The notes: generated from the letters alone by a model not told the origin. DNA of 64,000 nt from Archegozetes longisetosus (GCA_018873245.2 JAEMBT020000006.1:8205855-8269854); one strand, 5' to 3'; shown: positions 12,941 through 28,900, numbered from the stretch's first letter. Made by a program: numbers and translations.

Positions 12941-15900
12941 TTTGAAGCCACAAATAAATGACTCAATGAATCGGTCAGATTTATTGATTGGTGTCACATG
13001 TCTTACAATTGACACCGATTTGAATGTGATCTATTGCGTAAATAAACAAAATATATTGATTTCAATAGATGTTAACAATAATTCGGTATACATTTTATTA
13101 ATTTATAATATGATTGAATATTTAATTAACGTTTGATGCACTATTTTAGATCAACAAATGCTGTCATCTTAGCCTTGATGACCAATCAGTGAGTGCCGTT
13201 TGTGTGGAGTTCTTGTCTGAAGAGAGAAGTGTTTGCATTGGATTAACAAACGGAGATCTAATTAGTTACAACACAATTAATGATGACAAGCAATTTGTTG
13301 GCTCTCTTTCTGATGGTCTGCAATGCGTTTCATTTAGTTTTGATCAGGAAATGATTGTTTTGTTGACTCCAACCAATTCATTGATATTAATGAATAAATT
13401 GTTTGATGTTTTGGCTGAAAGAGATCTCAATACTGAAGACTTTGGTCTAAATAAAGCAGTTTCTGTGAATTGGGGCTCAAAGAGTACTCAATTTCATGGC
13501 GAAGGAAAGCGAGATTTTCGATCAGATAAACAAGTATTAAATTATCACCCAATAAGTGATTTCAAACTAATATTTTGATCTAAATTGTTAGGTTATTCAG
13601 CCATTGAGCGATCTAGATGATAGGAAGGCGAGAATCAGTTGGAGAGGAGACGGACTTTATTTTGTGACTTCTTCAATTGACTCTAAAACAAGTAAACCTT
13701 AAATTATATCGACTTCGATAGTGTTTTATAGTCTCACAAATTATTCTCTTATAATTAGACAGCCGTAAACTTCAAATTTGGAGTCGCGACGCTATTCTTC
13801 AATATTCGAGTGAATACGTTCCTGGCTTAGAACATCTAATCTCTTGGAGGCCTTCTGGCAATCTTATAGCAAGTTCACAAATGTTACCGAATAAACATAT
13901 GATTATATTTTTTGAGAAGAACGGTCTGAAACATGGAGAGTTCGACTTACCATTTGGTCCAAACACTTTTCATATTAGCCACATATCATGGTCTCACGAT
14001 TCACAAATATTGCTTACTCTCGGCATAGAAACAGTTTCAGAAAAAGCGAAACAAGTTTTGAATCTTTGGCAACAAAGCAATTATCACTGGTATCTTAAAC
14101 AAAGTTTAGAATTTACCGATCAATTCATAACAAACGCAATTTGGGACCCAATCGATCACACAGTGCTTCATGTTTTACTAAGTAATGGTCAATATATAAG
14201 ATATCGTTGGAAATGGTCTGTCGACGTTTGCGATGGAAAGGTTAGTGTTATTGATGGCAAAAGTTTAAAAATATCAAATTTTGATCAATCAGTAGTACCA
14301 CCTCCGTTTTGCTCGTACTCATTCGATTTCAAATCACAAGTCACTCAAATCTGTTTGTCTAGTACTCAACTGGTTGTCATTTTAAGTGATGACACAATCT
14401 TACTGTTTGAAAAGACACCAGAAAATAAGATAAATGATTCGAATTATGTCTCAGTTTCATATGAGAACATCATCAAAGAAAAGAGTGATACTTTTGAGTG
14501 TTCTTATGTCAATACGTGTAAAGGCATCTCAAGTTTGACCAATTTAAATATAACTGAAAATAAAATACTATATGGAATTGATTCAGATGAATTGGTTTGC
14601 TTTGATTTGCTCAACGATGCTGCCAAAATTGACAGGATTTTAAACCTCAATAGCAAAGTGACCGCAATTAACTCGAAAGAAAATATTATTGGAATTGTTA
14701 GAATGGATGGCAAACTAATGAAATTCGATACAAACAAACGAACTATTTGCGAGTGGACCGATAATAGTGGCAATCCAGTCGTATTTCCTCAACAATGTTC
14801 TCATTTAGAATTATTCAAACTTGAAGATCACATTTATTCCATTTGCTTATCAGAAAATTTTACATTATATTTAGATAATAGAGTTTTATCTCAAAACAAT
14901 TGCAACTCATTCATCAAATTCAATGATCGTTTTCTATTGTTTTGTACGACTGACCATTTTTTGCATTGCTGGCCTTTGACCTCAAATATTTTTGATATAA
15001 ATAAGAATTACCAAAACTATAGCCCTAGAAGCGTGGAAAGAGGTTCTAAAATAGTAGCTGCATCTGTTAGTGACGCGAAAATAATTCTTCAGATGCCTCG
15101 CGGAAATCTGGAAGCAATTCATCCGAGAATTTTATTGTTAGATTCGGCAATGTTTAAGTTGGATAGACTTGAATTTGATTTGGCGTTCGAACTGCTGAGA
15201 AAACATAGAATCAATCTCAATTTGATCTACGACTACAATCCGCAAAACTTCAGTAAAAATATCGAACTATTTATCACACAAATAGGAGCAAAAAGTGTTC
15301 AATGGATTTGTTTATTCTTAACTGATTTGTCTAACGAAGATTTTTATGTGAAACTTTGTTCAAATAATGCCAAAAAAATCAGTCAGTCGTGTATTGTTGA
15401 AAGTGACAACTCTTCAAATAAAATCGATATAATTTGTGATTCTATGAGAGCCTCAATGGATAAATTAGACTCAAACAAGTATTTGCACCCGATTCTGTTA
15501 ACTTACATAAAAAAATCAATAGCAGAAACAGATAAAGCATTGAGAAGAATAAAAGAAATAAATGACGCTTCAATTCGTGATGAAGCGATTAAGTTTTTGT
15601 TGTACATCATAAATATAAATACTTTGTTTGAAGAAGCATTAGGCACTTATGATTCTCAGATACTGCTTATGATCGCATCTAAATCTCAAAAAGATCCAAA
15701 AGAGTATTTAGCCCTTTTGGAAGAGCTCAACGCTTATCAATCATTTGATTATAAGTGCTATAAAATAGATATGCATTTGAAACGATATAAGAAAGCTTTG
15801 GCTCATCTCTCAAAATGTGATCAGTATTTTGAAGAATGTCTTGAATTGATTCGTACCCACAGTCTGTATCGCGACGCTGTTGTTCTTTTTGAAAGTAGTC

Positions 15901-16963
15901 CTCCTGAGCAGAGGAACCAAATTTGGAAATTATATGGCGATTATTTGCTGAACAAGAAATATTTCGAAGAGGCAGCCATCGCTTTCAAGCGTTGCAATGA
16001 TTTTACGAGTGCAGTCAAAGTCTATCAGTTGAGCGGTAACTGGAACGGAGCCATTGAGGCAGCCTTTAAGTGTTGCGACCAAATTAACGTCCCAACACTT
16101 GCTCGTAATTTAGCAAAGCATTTAGCATCCATCGGAAAATATTGTGACGCTTCTTATCTCTTGGAAGTTTATGCTAAAGATCCTCAAGAAAGCATCAGAA
16201 CTTTAATCAATGGACATGAATGGGGACACGCGATTCGACTTCTTAATCAGCATTCAGATGAAGAACTCGATCAATATTTGCGATCAGAATTGAAAAACCA
16301 TTTCGATTCAGCCTTAGATATCATAACAACGAATCGAAAAAATTTATCAAAACATAGAAATAGATTAGAAACGGTTAGGATCGAAAAGATAGAAAGAAAT
16401 CTTAACCTTGAATCAAATAGTTGTGATAATTTTGATCATAAATCTGATATATATTCAGATACAAGCAGTTTAAGTGAATCAAACAGTAGTAGTCAAAGGT
16501 CGACATCGAGTTCACTCGCAACCAAAAAAAGCAAACGAAACACTAAAAAGTTGGAAAAGAAAAAATATGTATTGAAAGAAGGAAGTGTCGATGAAGACCT
16601 GCAGCTAATCTTCGCCATGACTGAGATCATCAAAAACACTGATAGAATTCAAGAAGAGGTGTCTCTTCTCGTTAGAACTTTGTATGATTTTTGTTACATT
16701 GAAGAAGCAAAACAAATTCAAAAAGAATTCAGTAATCTGTTAGATTTGATTGATATAGTGATCAAAGATATTTGGGTTCAAAATGATCAGCAAAATCAGC
16801 CGAATGACTTCACGCAAAGACATCAAATATTGGGTAAAGTTTCTCAATTCTTGATATTTAATACAATCGAATATTCATTTATTACTGTTATCACTTAACA
16901 GATCCTGAACTGAGCAAAGCTCCGGATTTCAGAAAAATTGACTGGAAATTAGCCTTAATTTGA
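12933..16963 (+). CDS. ELP1: Elongator complex protein 1 (ELP1/IKAP)
   Basis: ELP1 is the largest scaffold of the Elongator complex, which with ELP2 and the catalytic ELP3 makes the carboxymethyl-type modification on wobble uridine of tRNAs in the cytoplasm. Exons by splice sites and frame: 12933-13085, 13150-13533, 13592-13691, 13759-16833, 16902-16963; 1257 residues, near the roughly 1330 of human. The first ~700 residues are the beta-propeller part, with family motifs such as RISWRGDG and LISWRPSGNLIASSQ. The C-terminal half is the helical TPR-like solenoid (WKLYGDYLLNKKYFEEAA). Near residue 1100 a Ser-rich then Lys-rich segment leads into KKKYVLKEGSVDEDL, matching the basic tRNA-binding stretch and LKEGS motif of the family. 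The last exon ends in DWKLALI. Unusually, one 3-kb exon carries most of the protein. The start is the first ATG giving the family N terminus; a short upstream frame overlaps it. Confidence 0.95.
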
Positions 16964-19926
16964 AATATATATCCCAACTTCGGAATCGATGAGTTTTATC
17001 AAGCTATTTATTCAAAGTAACTTCATTTATGTTTAAATATATTTACTGAACTGTACTTTTATAAAAATAAATTTATTGATTAATAAAACTGTTGAACTTT
17101 CAAAATCTTGAATGACTTACGAGTAAAAGATTCCAAATATTATAAACTGAAGCGCGAGTTCTCTACTGATCTGCTTTAGAAATTACTGACAATGCTGTGC
17201 TGGAAGTTTTTGCCTTGAGCAACTTTTTGTTTACTATCGAAGTATTGATGGAATTAAAAATAAATAAAAGTAGTAATTTTCAAAATTGGGTTCCTCAATA
17301 GACATGCACTTGAAAACTTAATATTCGATAGCAACAAGAAAAGATGTCAACTTGCTTATGATGTGCATCAATTCTTCCAGATTTGATTTCTAATTTGCTT
17401 TGATTACTTTGACGAATATTCCATAAGTTCATCAATATCTTCAATGTTATAGTTTTTCGTAAAGCACACCATCGCTTCTGTTTGCTATAAAAATAGTTAA
17501 GTTTTTGAGTGTACAAGTGTTTAGCTGAGTTCTCAATATTGAACTTTATCCAACTGATTGTGACATTAAGTGTCTGTATAAAACGAAGCTTTATTTACTG
17601 AATTCAAAGGAATCAATACTAGACTGAATTTTAAACATCAAAGATTTTTTTTTATGAAAACTGCATTTTACTAATGGCTTCAAATAAGATCCTATTCGAA
17701 AAGTGACGAAAGATAATAATTTCTGACTTAAGTTGATTGCTTTCACTTAAAACAGTGGTCAACTTAAGCATTTGCTACAATTTCATACAAGCTAATTTTA
17801 GTTATTATTTTGCAACCAGCAAACAGATAAATAACTTAGAAATTTAAAAGATGAAAAGTTTAATTGGATGTGATAAATGAAAGCAAAAATATAAAGTTAA
17901 TCAAATAAGAATGATGACCACATTGATGTGTATAAACATTTGAGTAGTAACTACAGTAAGAGTAGGCGGAGAAATAGTCAATTTGAAAAAACACTACTCA
18001 GTTCAGCAATACTTTGGATATCCATTTAGAAGTGATGGTGTTATACATATTGCATGCAATGCTTCGGCGATTATAAGCGATGTCTCAAAAGTGTAGATCT
18101 GTTGTACTAGTAAGAGTTGTTTTTATAAACTCTTATATTAGTTACATAAGAAATAGATTAAAGCCACTCGTTTCACTTCAGTCCTATTCAAATATGTGCT
18201 CAAGTGTCTGATGAGTTGAAGTGCGTTTCATTTTTTCATTCTTTCGTCAATACATCAAGTCTAAGACGAAGACCAGCATTACGATAAACAACTTAAAAGT
18301 ATGTTTTTATTGATTATTTAATCCTTCATTTTGTTGACAATTTACCGATTTAGATGGTAAGACTTTTTTGTAGAGTGCAGTAGCAATAGTGGTCTGATTA
18401 AGCTAGACTTTGGCTAGACTCAAAACTAACTCAATTTGAATTTCAGATAAACATTTTCTTATAACTTACTCTTTAACTGAACCAACCGAATGGAAAAATG
18501 AAGATATTTTCAAGTTTATAGACTATAGGCTAGATCTCAATTATTTAGAGGTGGGCTACAGCCTTATTAGCACCATCGTTGGTTAAGGCCCTAACTGTAC
18601 AGTTATGTCAGAATAAATTCTAGTGAAACAAGTTAACTAAAATGGATTCAGTTTCAACTTAAAAAAAGTGAATTAACTTAAGCCAAATAAAACTCCTCTA
18701 TCAATGATTAACTCTTATTGATTGCTAAAAATGCTTACAAAAAGCTCATTTGGTCAAGTGATAAAATGTTTGTTAGTCATCGGGTACATATTAGCCATAA
18801 CTGACTTATTTTCATTGAAAGTTGCAAAGTTTTGGCTTTAATTGAACTTTCAGAAACTTTTATTGCTCTGATATTACATACTCAATGCTTTTTAATGGAA
18901 AACAATTTTAGCTGTCAGTAATTGGTTGATAAAATTGATTGTGACATAACTGTACCATATAGTTTGGTAGGAGTAGTCTATCAATTTCTGAACAGAACTT
19001 CATCTAGAAGTGTCAATGCTCATTCACATTGAATAGTGATCGTTGTCGGAAGCAAGCCATTAGAATTATATATTGTACTGTTAGATGAGTTAAAGTGTAT
19101 AAGTTTTAAACAATCTATTTGTTGTTAATGAGCAAAATACTTTAAACTACTCCTACGTTAAAGTCGAATTAATCCCTGTTATTGAGTGAGATCATTACTA
19201 GTACTAACTCGTAAGTATTAATTCATGAGTAAAAGCTAACACGTGTTCACAGCTTAAACTTGAGTTATTTTTCACATTTATTCTGTACCAAAATGTTGTG
19301 AACAGGTTTAGGTATAATTTAGAAGGTTCTGTTCAAATAATAATGTAATCTCGAAATATAAAAAAATTGAAGTTCAATGTGATGATTTAAATGATGAAAC
19401 TGCTTGAAACTAACGTTAACTGGTTAGTATGCCAATGCTTTCTAATAATAAGCTCGTATTACAATATTTTTATCTGTGCAATTACTGTACTTGTAAATTT
19501 GAAATAATGTCGATTATATTTCGAGACTATCAAAAAATAATGAAGCTGCTCTCAACTTTCTAACAATCATTAAAAAGCTTCTTCAAAATTTGATTCTAGT
19601 CTTCTATATAACTTAGATGAAAGATAATCCAGGATCTGACTAGTATAGTTCACAAGTTTAGATTAAGTCATTCTGTGCTTGATTTTTGCGAAATTTTACT
19701 GCAATACTTGTATCTGTGACTGCCTACAGTTAATGAGATAATTTAACAATAAGTCTAGTGAGTTTGAAATGTTTGTTCAAAAGAATCCGATACCTAAACG
19801 ATATCTGATGGAATTATTTTAAGAATCCTATTATTCTGAGAGTAACAAAAACTAATTATCAAGTTTTGATTACTTTGGTTGTAGGAATAAGTTGAAAAGA
19901 CAGTGACTGAAATATACGAATGTTTA
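16964..19926. other. Intergenic region between ELP1 and guanylate cyclase
   Basis: Apart from the ELP1 3' end signals, I see no gene in these 3 kb. A 73-codon minus-strand frame at 17295-17516 has no recognisable features. The sequence just before 19927 has a possible splice acceptor (ttggttgtag, ending near 19885), so a non-coding first exon of the guanylate cyclase may lie somewhere here. Confidence 0.5.
17066..17087 (+). terminator. ELP1 polyadenylation signals
   Basis: AATAAA occurs at 17066-17071 and again at 17082-17087, about 100 bp after the ELP1 stop, a usual distance for a short 3' UTR. AT-rich DNA produces this hexamer often, so position is the main support. Confidence 0.45.
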
Positions 19927-22900
19927 ATGATGGATGACAACAACATTTATATTCATCTCATCATTTTGACATTAATTGGTTACAGTTTTGCTGCCAACTG
20001 TAGAACTCGTTTCAATGATTCCATAGAATCCAAGGAAAAGAAAACAATAACTATCGGATTCTTAGGCTCTTTTAATCATGGACTAACTCTAGCAAAACTT
20101 ATAGCAGGAGCTATACCTTTGGCAGTTGAAGAAGTCAATCGGTAATAATGCTTTCTTTTACATCTAATTCAGAATTGTTCAAGCAAAATTTGATTTGCAG
20201 AGATCCAAAATTATTGCCAAATCACACTTTGAAATTCAAAGGTATTATATTTACATCTACTAGATTAATACCCTAATTTGTTGAGTATAACGCGCACTCA
20301 TGGATAATACACACTCTTTTCAATAGGTCTTATTTTGAAAATAGTATTTGCTTTATAGGTAATGCACATTTTATGTATAATGTGCACATTTATTATATTT
20401 TTAAAACCTGCTTTTTTAGACAAAGATTACAACGATTTGTAAAAATCTTTCTAGGAATGGATTAGCAACAAATGCATTTGAAAAAGATTTTGACGTAAAG
20501 CTCGAAGGATTTGATTAAAAAATAGCGTTCTCTCATATACCAATTGTTATTTGAATAAAAATTTTTACTTCTAATTTTCATGTATAGTACGCACCTTATG
20601 CATAACACGGAACGCATTTTTCCCAAGATTTTCACTTTTTTGTTTAGACAACGTGCATATACTCGAGGAATCAGGGTGGTATTTAACCGAAATAGTTGAA
20701 ATACCTGTAACTTATTAGAGATAAAGAATTATGCTTTCAAGTTTCGATATTTTATGCTTTTTTATACTTTTCTTTGAAGTCCCAATTCGAAAGCTAAAAG
20801 CTGTAATAGAAAATGGAATGCAAAGTTGAGCATGATTATATTATTTTGATGTTTTTATCGCAATTATTCATATCTAATGATTATCTTTAACTTCAATATT
20901 ATCTCCAATTAGTATGATCTGCTACATTACAGCGCTAAAACTCATTTAGGTGCTGTAAATACTTTTTAGTTAAAGATGGAATTATTGTTTACATGTATTT
21001 CTTCATAATGATTGATATAAATTTATTTGTAAAATTCAACGTGTTTACCTCGATATTGAATTTTTGTTTATGAAAGCTGGAGATTCTGGTAAACCGAATG
21101 GATACATGGCTATAAGGAAGATGACAGAAATGAGAGAAGAGCACAATGTTGTGGCGTATATTATAGGTGCTCAATGTGCCTCTGAAGCATTAGTTGCTGC
21201 TGCCTGGAATATGCCTCTAATCACTTACGTATGAACTATTCATTACATTCAAACCATTTATTGCATCCACACCGCATTGTTGCAGTTGACGCTCTACAAT
21301 AATACTTTATATATTTAAGTCAAGGTTTGACCTTATGATCTGAATAAGATTGAGCAGCACATACAGCGAGGGACATTGAAATGATGCGTAGCTATGAGAA
21401 AACACCATTGTCGTGTCATCCTTCCTGTTATAAGTGTCACTTTCAACTTAACTTATAATTGTGATTCCCTTTTCTATCTTAAATGATTAAGAATTGAATC
21501 TGATACTGTATGAATTGTCACGGAAAGATAGAAATTTGGCAACCGAACGCATCATTCTCATAGCTATGCACCATTTCAGTTTCATCGAGTATATACTGTT
21601 TGATCAACAGAACTAAATTCAAATGCGAGTATGATTTCGACGATACGAAGATAGCAAACTAAACGAATTGAAATTTTAATAAATTAACTAATAGACTCAT
21701 TATTTTTTGAAATGATATTTGTTTGGTTGTTTTTACTAAATGCGAGAAAATAAGCGAAGTAAAGCATTCTCATTTGAAATTATATGTGCAAAAACAGTAA
21801 GATTGATAAACCGAGTAAAATGACCTTTAACTTCGTCTTCGGTTTCTTCAAACAAACTAAAAAGATAAGCCTAGTTTTCAATGAAAGTATCACGTGAGAT
21901 TCCTATCAATTTTTTTATTTCTTCTAATAACAGTCTATTTTTCTGATTTGATATAATTTCAAAATACCTTAATCGAAAAGTCGATAAATTTATTGTGTCT
22001 TGAAGTGTTGTTTAACGACCTGATTATGGAATATTCGTGTATTCTATGGTTAGTTTGAACTAAAAAAGTTGACTGAAATAAAGTTTGAGAGGTAGGGATA
22101 ATAGAGAAAAACTAAACAAGAGAGTAGAAGCCGAATATAGTTCTGAAGCAATAAAATGCAATTGAATAGTATTGATTGTTTTCATTTGTTCTATCTTAGT
22201 CTCACAATTTGATTGAAGAAACACGAATTTAGTTGAAATATAAGGTTTCTATTCCATAACATAATGTGTATTAAATAAACTAAATAACCATTTATTCTGA
22301 AGCACTAAAATATCAGAGTTGAATGCTTAACGGAATAGTTATTTTTATTGTTTGTATATTAAGCATATGTGTGGGTTTTCTTCCTAAACTCTTGTGCAAA
22401 TTATTGTTCTGATCAACTGTTAAGCAATAGTCTTCGTGATGAATGTCATACAAATCTTTTGCTTCCAATCGCAACAGTACAGGCAAAACAATCAAAACAA
22501 GTACCACAACCTCTTTAGGGAATGTTTTTCTGCTTATTCCAATTTAATCATATCTCACAAAACCTCTTGCAACATTTTCGATCTCACACATGCCTTTGAT
22601 TAAACCTCAATGTGTGAGTAGTGATAACGTGATTCAATCTATATTGACTCGAGTGCCAGTACTGATATTTTGATTTGCAATCTCGAGTTTTATTTTTGTT
22701 TTTATTTTTGTTTTTACTTTTCGCCAAAAGCAATCAGGGTAACCTTCAATCGAATAAGTCAAGAATCTGTCTTTTCGATTAAGAGTTTAAGCACGATTTG
22801 CGTCACAATCTAATGGCAATAATAAGATCGATCCAGAAGTTTTATTATCTTGCTATTAACACTTTCTAAGTAATACAACTCTCAGTACTTATTATATAAT

Positions 22901-25900
22901 CAATGTTGAAGTCAATCATTTTTGCTACCTAATTGAGCAATTAACATGAACTAATATTAATTTGATTAAATCTGGTATTCATTTTCAGTTAATACTGATT
23001 TCATCAAATCCGTATTTGCTTTTTGTTTTACTATTTGTGAAATATTAATAGGCTTACAAATATTTATGAAATATTTCAAAATTTTATAAATCATATAAAG
23101 TTACCTTTATTACAGATCAATTAGTGCTTTGATTAGTGATGCAGTGACCAACATTAAGCTTAGTGTAACTTTCTTACTACAAAACATTAACTCTATAACA
23201 CTTGTTTGAATATTAGAAATGTCCCCAAATTTTAATACTTATACCAAATTAACACTTTAGTTTTTATTAATTGCAGAAATGCACTGATCGCAGAGTTTCA
23301 GACAAGAGCATATACACGACATTTGCCCGAACATTACCTCCGAGCTCAAAAGTTTCCAAATCTGTTATCGCGCTTCTCAAGCATTTCAATTGGAACAAAG
23401 TTTGTTTGAATCTAAAAATATGATTCTGTAAAAGCTGATCTCTTTTTTTCTTCTGAATTGTTTTTCAGATAACACTAGTTGTTTCAGATAATCCATCTGA
23501 TAGACAAGTTGAAGAATCGTTAATATCTTTGGCAAGCGATCACAACGTGATGATTACAAACATATTTTATCTTCCTGGTGACTATTTGACAAAATTCAAC
23601 AAAACCATTGAAAGAATAATTGAGGAGAGCTATAGAAGAACTAGAGGTATTATAAGTTATTTGACAGCCTTCTCGTCAGATTAATACCTAGTATTAATCT
23701 CCCCTTGGAATCTATTAGTTTATTAGCTGCAATTGTATACACAGTTTGTTGCATAATCCGTCTCATTATTTGCTGAATTTATTTGAAAATACTGAATCTG
23801 TATCTATTTTATCAGCTACTATCTACCTTAATTATAATCTTTTATTTTTGCTATTTTTGCGCAAAAAATACCTAATTAATATCTCTAAATTTAAGTACGA
23901 TTCATAGTCGAAAATGACGTTATTAAAGTTGAGAAAAGGCCAAATTATATATTACTGATCGAAAGCTTTACAAAATTCTATTTATATAATAAATTAAGAT
24001 ACGTAGAATATAATATAATTAACAAATTTTTAACTTAAAACAAGGGTAATCAATTTTTAAAATTTTGTTCCATCTGTTAATCGGTATTTACCTCATTTAA
24101 TAATTAAGTGAGCTTAAGATATTATCCCAAACACAATCTCATTCTCTAGAATCTGAACTACTCTAACATTAAGGCAAAAATAATGCAAAGTTAACTATGA
24201 AAATTAGAAAGTTGACTCTGAAATCTTAAGAAAGTATTTAGGGTGGTTTCATGGATTTGATTGGGAATGGAAAGATATTAAGTATTCGCGATTCTACTGT
24301 GAACGGTTAAGATATATAGCAGAAACACTTTTCGCCTACAAGCAAATATATAGGAGATTATGTAACTATAGTAATTAAAGCCTATGTTTGCTCAATATCC
24401 CCATTGATTACCTTACTATTTGGCATTTTTTCTTTGCCTCGAGCAATACTACTTTATTGCTTGACTTATTTCTTGAGATGAAAATAGAAATTTCATCAGC
24501 AAACTCTTGGGCTTCTCAAACTTGACTTATAATCAGTTTGAATCAAACGAAATTTGATCATTGACTTGTTGATCTAAAACTATTTGATAGTCCGTATCTA
24601 GCGATTATACTAGATCTTTTGTTTGTCAAACTCAATTAATTAATATGTCTCTGAGTTTTATTAAAAAGTTTCGTTTCTTTCTATGGCAACTCTAAATCAT
24701 AATAAATTGAAGTCTTTTTTATTTGTATCTTCATTTGATCAACAATACTCCAAAGTATCTCATTTCCAATATACATGTCTTTCAATTCGGATTCAATGGT
24801 CAAATATCAAATTTCAAGTTTAATTCAACTTTATGCTTCTAAAGCTTACAACTTTGATGTAACAGATGTCTCATTGAGATGATTCTTACAAGAAATTCTT
24901 TTGTAAACTTTGCAGTTTATGTCTTGCTATCAGATACCTATGCATTAGTAGATTTCGCGCGACTAATGCAGGAAAGACTACTTCTTGACACAGGAAAATA
25001 CGTGATTATCTCAGTTGAAGAGGAAGAAGTTTACGATCCAAACAAGAAAATGCAATACATAAAAAGAGAATTTGAGATATTTTACGACCAATTGGACCCA
25101 TGGATGCCTTTCAGAGCAGTTTATATGATAACACCGAGCGCGCCCATAAATCCTAGCTATTCTGAATTTCAAGAGCAAGTTAATAATCGCAGTCGATTGC
25201 CTCCATTCAATATACCGCATCATCCTTCCATAACAATTCAAGTTCCAATATATGCTGGTTTGGCCTATGATGCAGTCATGATTTACGCAAATGCTTTAAC
25301 ACATGTTTTGTCGAACGGAGGATCAGAATTAAATGGATCACAAATTTTAGAAGCTATCAAAAGGAAATCATATAAAAGTAACGAAATGCTCAAAAGCAAG
25401 CTTCCAGCTGTTATTCATAAGATTACTTGATTAAACTTTTAGGTATTCTAGGATTTGAGGTCATGGTCGATGAAAAAGGTATTGTCAATTCTAAGTTGCT
25501 TCCATGAAAGTATATTTTTAACCTAATTGTCAACTGATGGTATCAAATTCTACAAATAATTTGATTTTTTTTAATCAAAAATGCAGTCAGATTGAAGGTT
25601 TGCAAATTGTCGGTTTTCAATTATCTAATTGCTTTTGATTGTTAGCGCCATCAGTTAAGTTTACTTCATTTAGCATTACTATGCATTTAAGCCTAAGTAT
25701 AGCAAGTTGCGTAAGAGCAAAATTGAGCACAACATGCAATATTGTTCATTCCTGTTTATAATCATTCCTATAATCCAAATGTCATTCGTATCACCATTCG
25801 AAGAAGACTACTTCTTCGAACACCAAATTTGCATATACGATGATATTATTTTCAGTCTTTAAGATTCTAAAGATGGCAAATCTCAATTTTATTTTCCACA

Positions 25901-28900
25901 TCAATTTTTTTTATTACCTTTGCCCACGATTGTAATGATGAGCAAATTCATGTATATATATATGTATACAAGTAGTTTTGATTGTTTTAATATAATTACA
26001 TAGATGTTGTGCTTGCATTATAAAATGTTGAGATATATTTTACTATATACTGAGAAAAATTGTTTAACATGACAGGTGATGCTGAGGGAAACTATACTTT
26101 ATTGGCTCTCGATTCTAAAAATGGAGAAAGTGTCATGAGACCAGTCGGCACTTTTTATCATAACAATTCTGAATTACCAGTAATCACGCAATAGATTATT
26201 GAACCCATACCTCATTCTTAAGAATGTCTAATATGTATCTTTTCTATTAGACGTTGAGATTAGAACAAGTTATCAATTGGATCGGAGATGGACCTCCTCT
26301 GGCGGAACCTGAATGCGGCTTTGATGGAGAGTATTGCGTGCACAAACCTGACTGGAGGTTGATCTTCATTTCTTCTATTTGTGGTTTTATTGTATTTATT
26401 GCTGGAATATTCGTCTTCAGGTATACCGTTGATTCAATTTTCAAGCTTTTCAAATACTTTTTCCATTTAACTTATTTGATTGCGTTTAATTTATGCAAAG
26501 AACTCAGTCAAAACTTCATTACAATCTGCAGAAAATTTTAACATTTAACTTATTGCTTCAGTTTTCTTGTTGCTGAACACTTTTCCCAAAATAAATCTAA
26601 TTGTCACAGATTTTATTGATAAGAAATCAGACAATATTTAAGCTCCGAGTGCACTTTCGATTCCCAGACAGAAGAAATCTGTTGCCAAAACTCTTCTGTC
26701 GAGATATTCTTTTTTACTGATAGCAAGAATTTTTGATTGATTTTATTGTTTCTGAACTTTTAGACATTATCGATATGAGCATAAGTTGACTCGATTATTA
26801 TGGAAAATTGATATGAAGGATGTAATTATTCTTAATACCAATTCAGAGTACACTCTACAGAATATTCGCAATACAATCAATGTGAGTTATCGTATTTGAA
26901 TTTGTTTGAAGTAAACTCAAAATTCCTAATGCATTCTGAAACTCTAATCCTTTCAATCCCAAAATTATTTTAAGCTTTGTTGAGCTGAGCGAAAATTAGT
27001 TCTGTTGTGAATTTTGCAGTTCCAAGGAATAGATATGAGACGATTGAGCTTGTTTGCGAGCGTCAATTTGAATAAACCAGACTCGTTTTGTGCGAACGCA
27101 AGCGATATGAGTAGTCAAAGCTGTTTCAGTATTGGTGTTTATAAAGGAAATGTTGTTGCTATCAAAAAAATCTTCAAAAAGTCAATTGACCTGACGAGAA
27201 ACGTCCGCAAAGAATTAATACAGGTATCAAATACTTTTTCAGAAATATAAAAAAATTTTCAATCAAGTTTTGCGTATTACTCAATCTTACTTAAGATTTA
27301 TTTGCAATCCTGCAATTGTTTTGATATTTTTGAGTCAGTCTTAGGATATGGGTGATTCTTGAAGAATCCAATGTACCATTCATTCACTTATAGGTCAGAG
27401 AAATGAGACACGAAAATATAAATTCATTCATTGGTGCGAGTATTGAATCAACCAATATCTGTGTTTTATTTCTTTATTGTGCACGAGGAAGTCTTGAGGT
27501 ATAGAACTTGTACTTAGTCCCATCACATATTGAAACTACGAAAAGTAAAATGTTTTAACAACTCAATTTGTTTCTTAAAGGATGTATTGAAGAATGAAGA
27601 TTTGGATTTGGATAATATGTTCATCGCTTCATTAGTAGCTGACTTAATAAAGGTATTGAACATAACTAGTATTGAAACTGATGCGTTGGCTCATATATTT
27701 GATTACTTGCTTGAAGGGAATGATATATTTACACGATTCAGAAATCATTTCTCACGGAAGGCTTAAATCAGCAAATTGCCTAGTCGATAGCCGTTGGGTT
27801 TTACAAATAACAGATTATGGCTTGCACGAATTTAAAGCCAATCAAGATATAACACATTTTGACGAAGAGAAAAGACAGAGAGGTCCTCAATAATATGTTT
27901 ACAAACCATTTATAACAAAGTAAAAACATGATAACTTTTCAGATCTTCTTTGGAAAGCACCAGAACTGTTAAGAATGATTAATCCTCCTTCACGTGGAAC
28001 ACAAAAAGGAGATGTTTATTCGTAGGTTCTGTTAATCTTCAAAGTTTAGACAAAACATTATTTTTATAACTGTTGTCATTTTGAAAATTTGGTTCTTTCA
28101 CTTAGATAATTGACTTTTTAGTATAACCGATTCATTCATTTCAATTCTATGTATTAGATTTGGTGTTATCCTATATGAAATAATCGGAAGGAAAGGTCCA
28201 ATGGGTGCTTCCGATTTGTCAAATAAATGCATCTTGGATCGTATCATAAACCCTAACCGATATGGACAAATTTTTAGACCATCAGTTCTAGATCTCAAAT
28301 GTGCGCCATATGTTATACGCTGCGTATGAAATATTTTTCTTTTAATCATTGCTAGAAAACTTTGTTCAACTTGAAAACCAGGTTCTATTAGAAAGTTTTA
28401 TTCGATTATTTTTAGATCGAAGAGTGTTGGCACGAGAATCCTGACGACAGACCAGATTTTCGATTTATAAATATCAGATTAAAGGATATGCAATCAGGAC
28501 TGTATGATTGATTTTAGATTAACACAACTTCAGTAGGATTAAAACGTTTTTTCCATCAATAGAAAACCGAATATTTTCGATAACATGATTTCCATGTTGG
28601 AAAAGTACGCCTACAATTTGGAGGGTTTAGTGCAAGAAAGAACTAATCAATTAATGGAAGAGAAGAAGAAAACGGAAAACTTGTTATTAAGAATGCTTCC
28701 AAAGTAAGCCTTATTAGAAAACTACTAGAATTGAGTTAGAGATTAATTTGAAAGGTTTAGATCCGATTGATAACTGAACTCAATCTATTAGGCCTGTAGC
28801 AGAGCAACTGAAAAGAGGTGCAGCTGTTGAGGCTGAATACTTTGACTCAGTCACTATATACTTCAGTGATATCGTCGGTTTCACTACTTTATCAGCTATA

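Noticed and set aside
17295..17516. 73-codon minus-strand frame after ELP1
   Set aside because: No motif, no splice context, composition like random AT-rich DNA.
18195..18230. Second CTGATGAG motif as a possible hammerhead
   Set aside because: It has no stem II partner and no GAAA at the right spacing.
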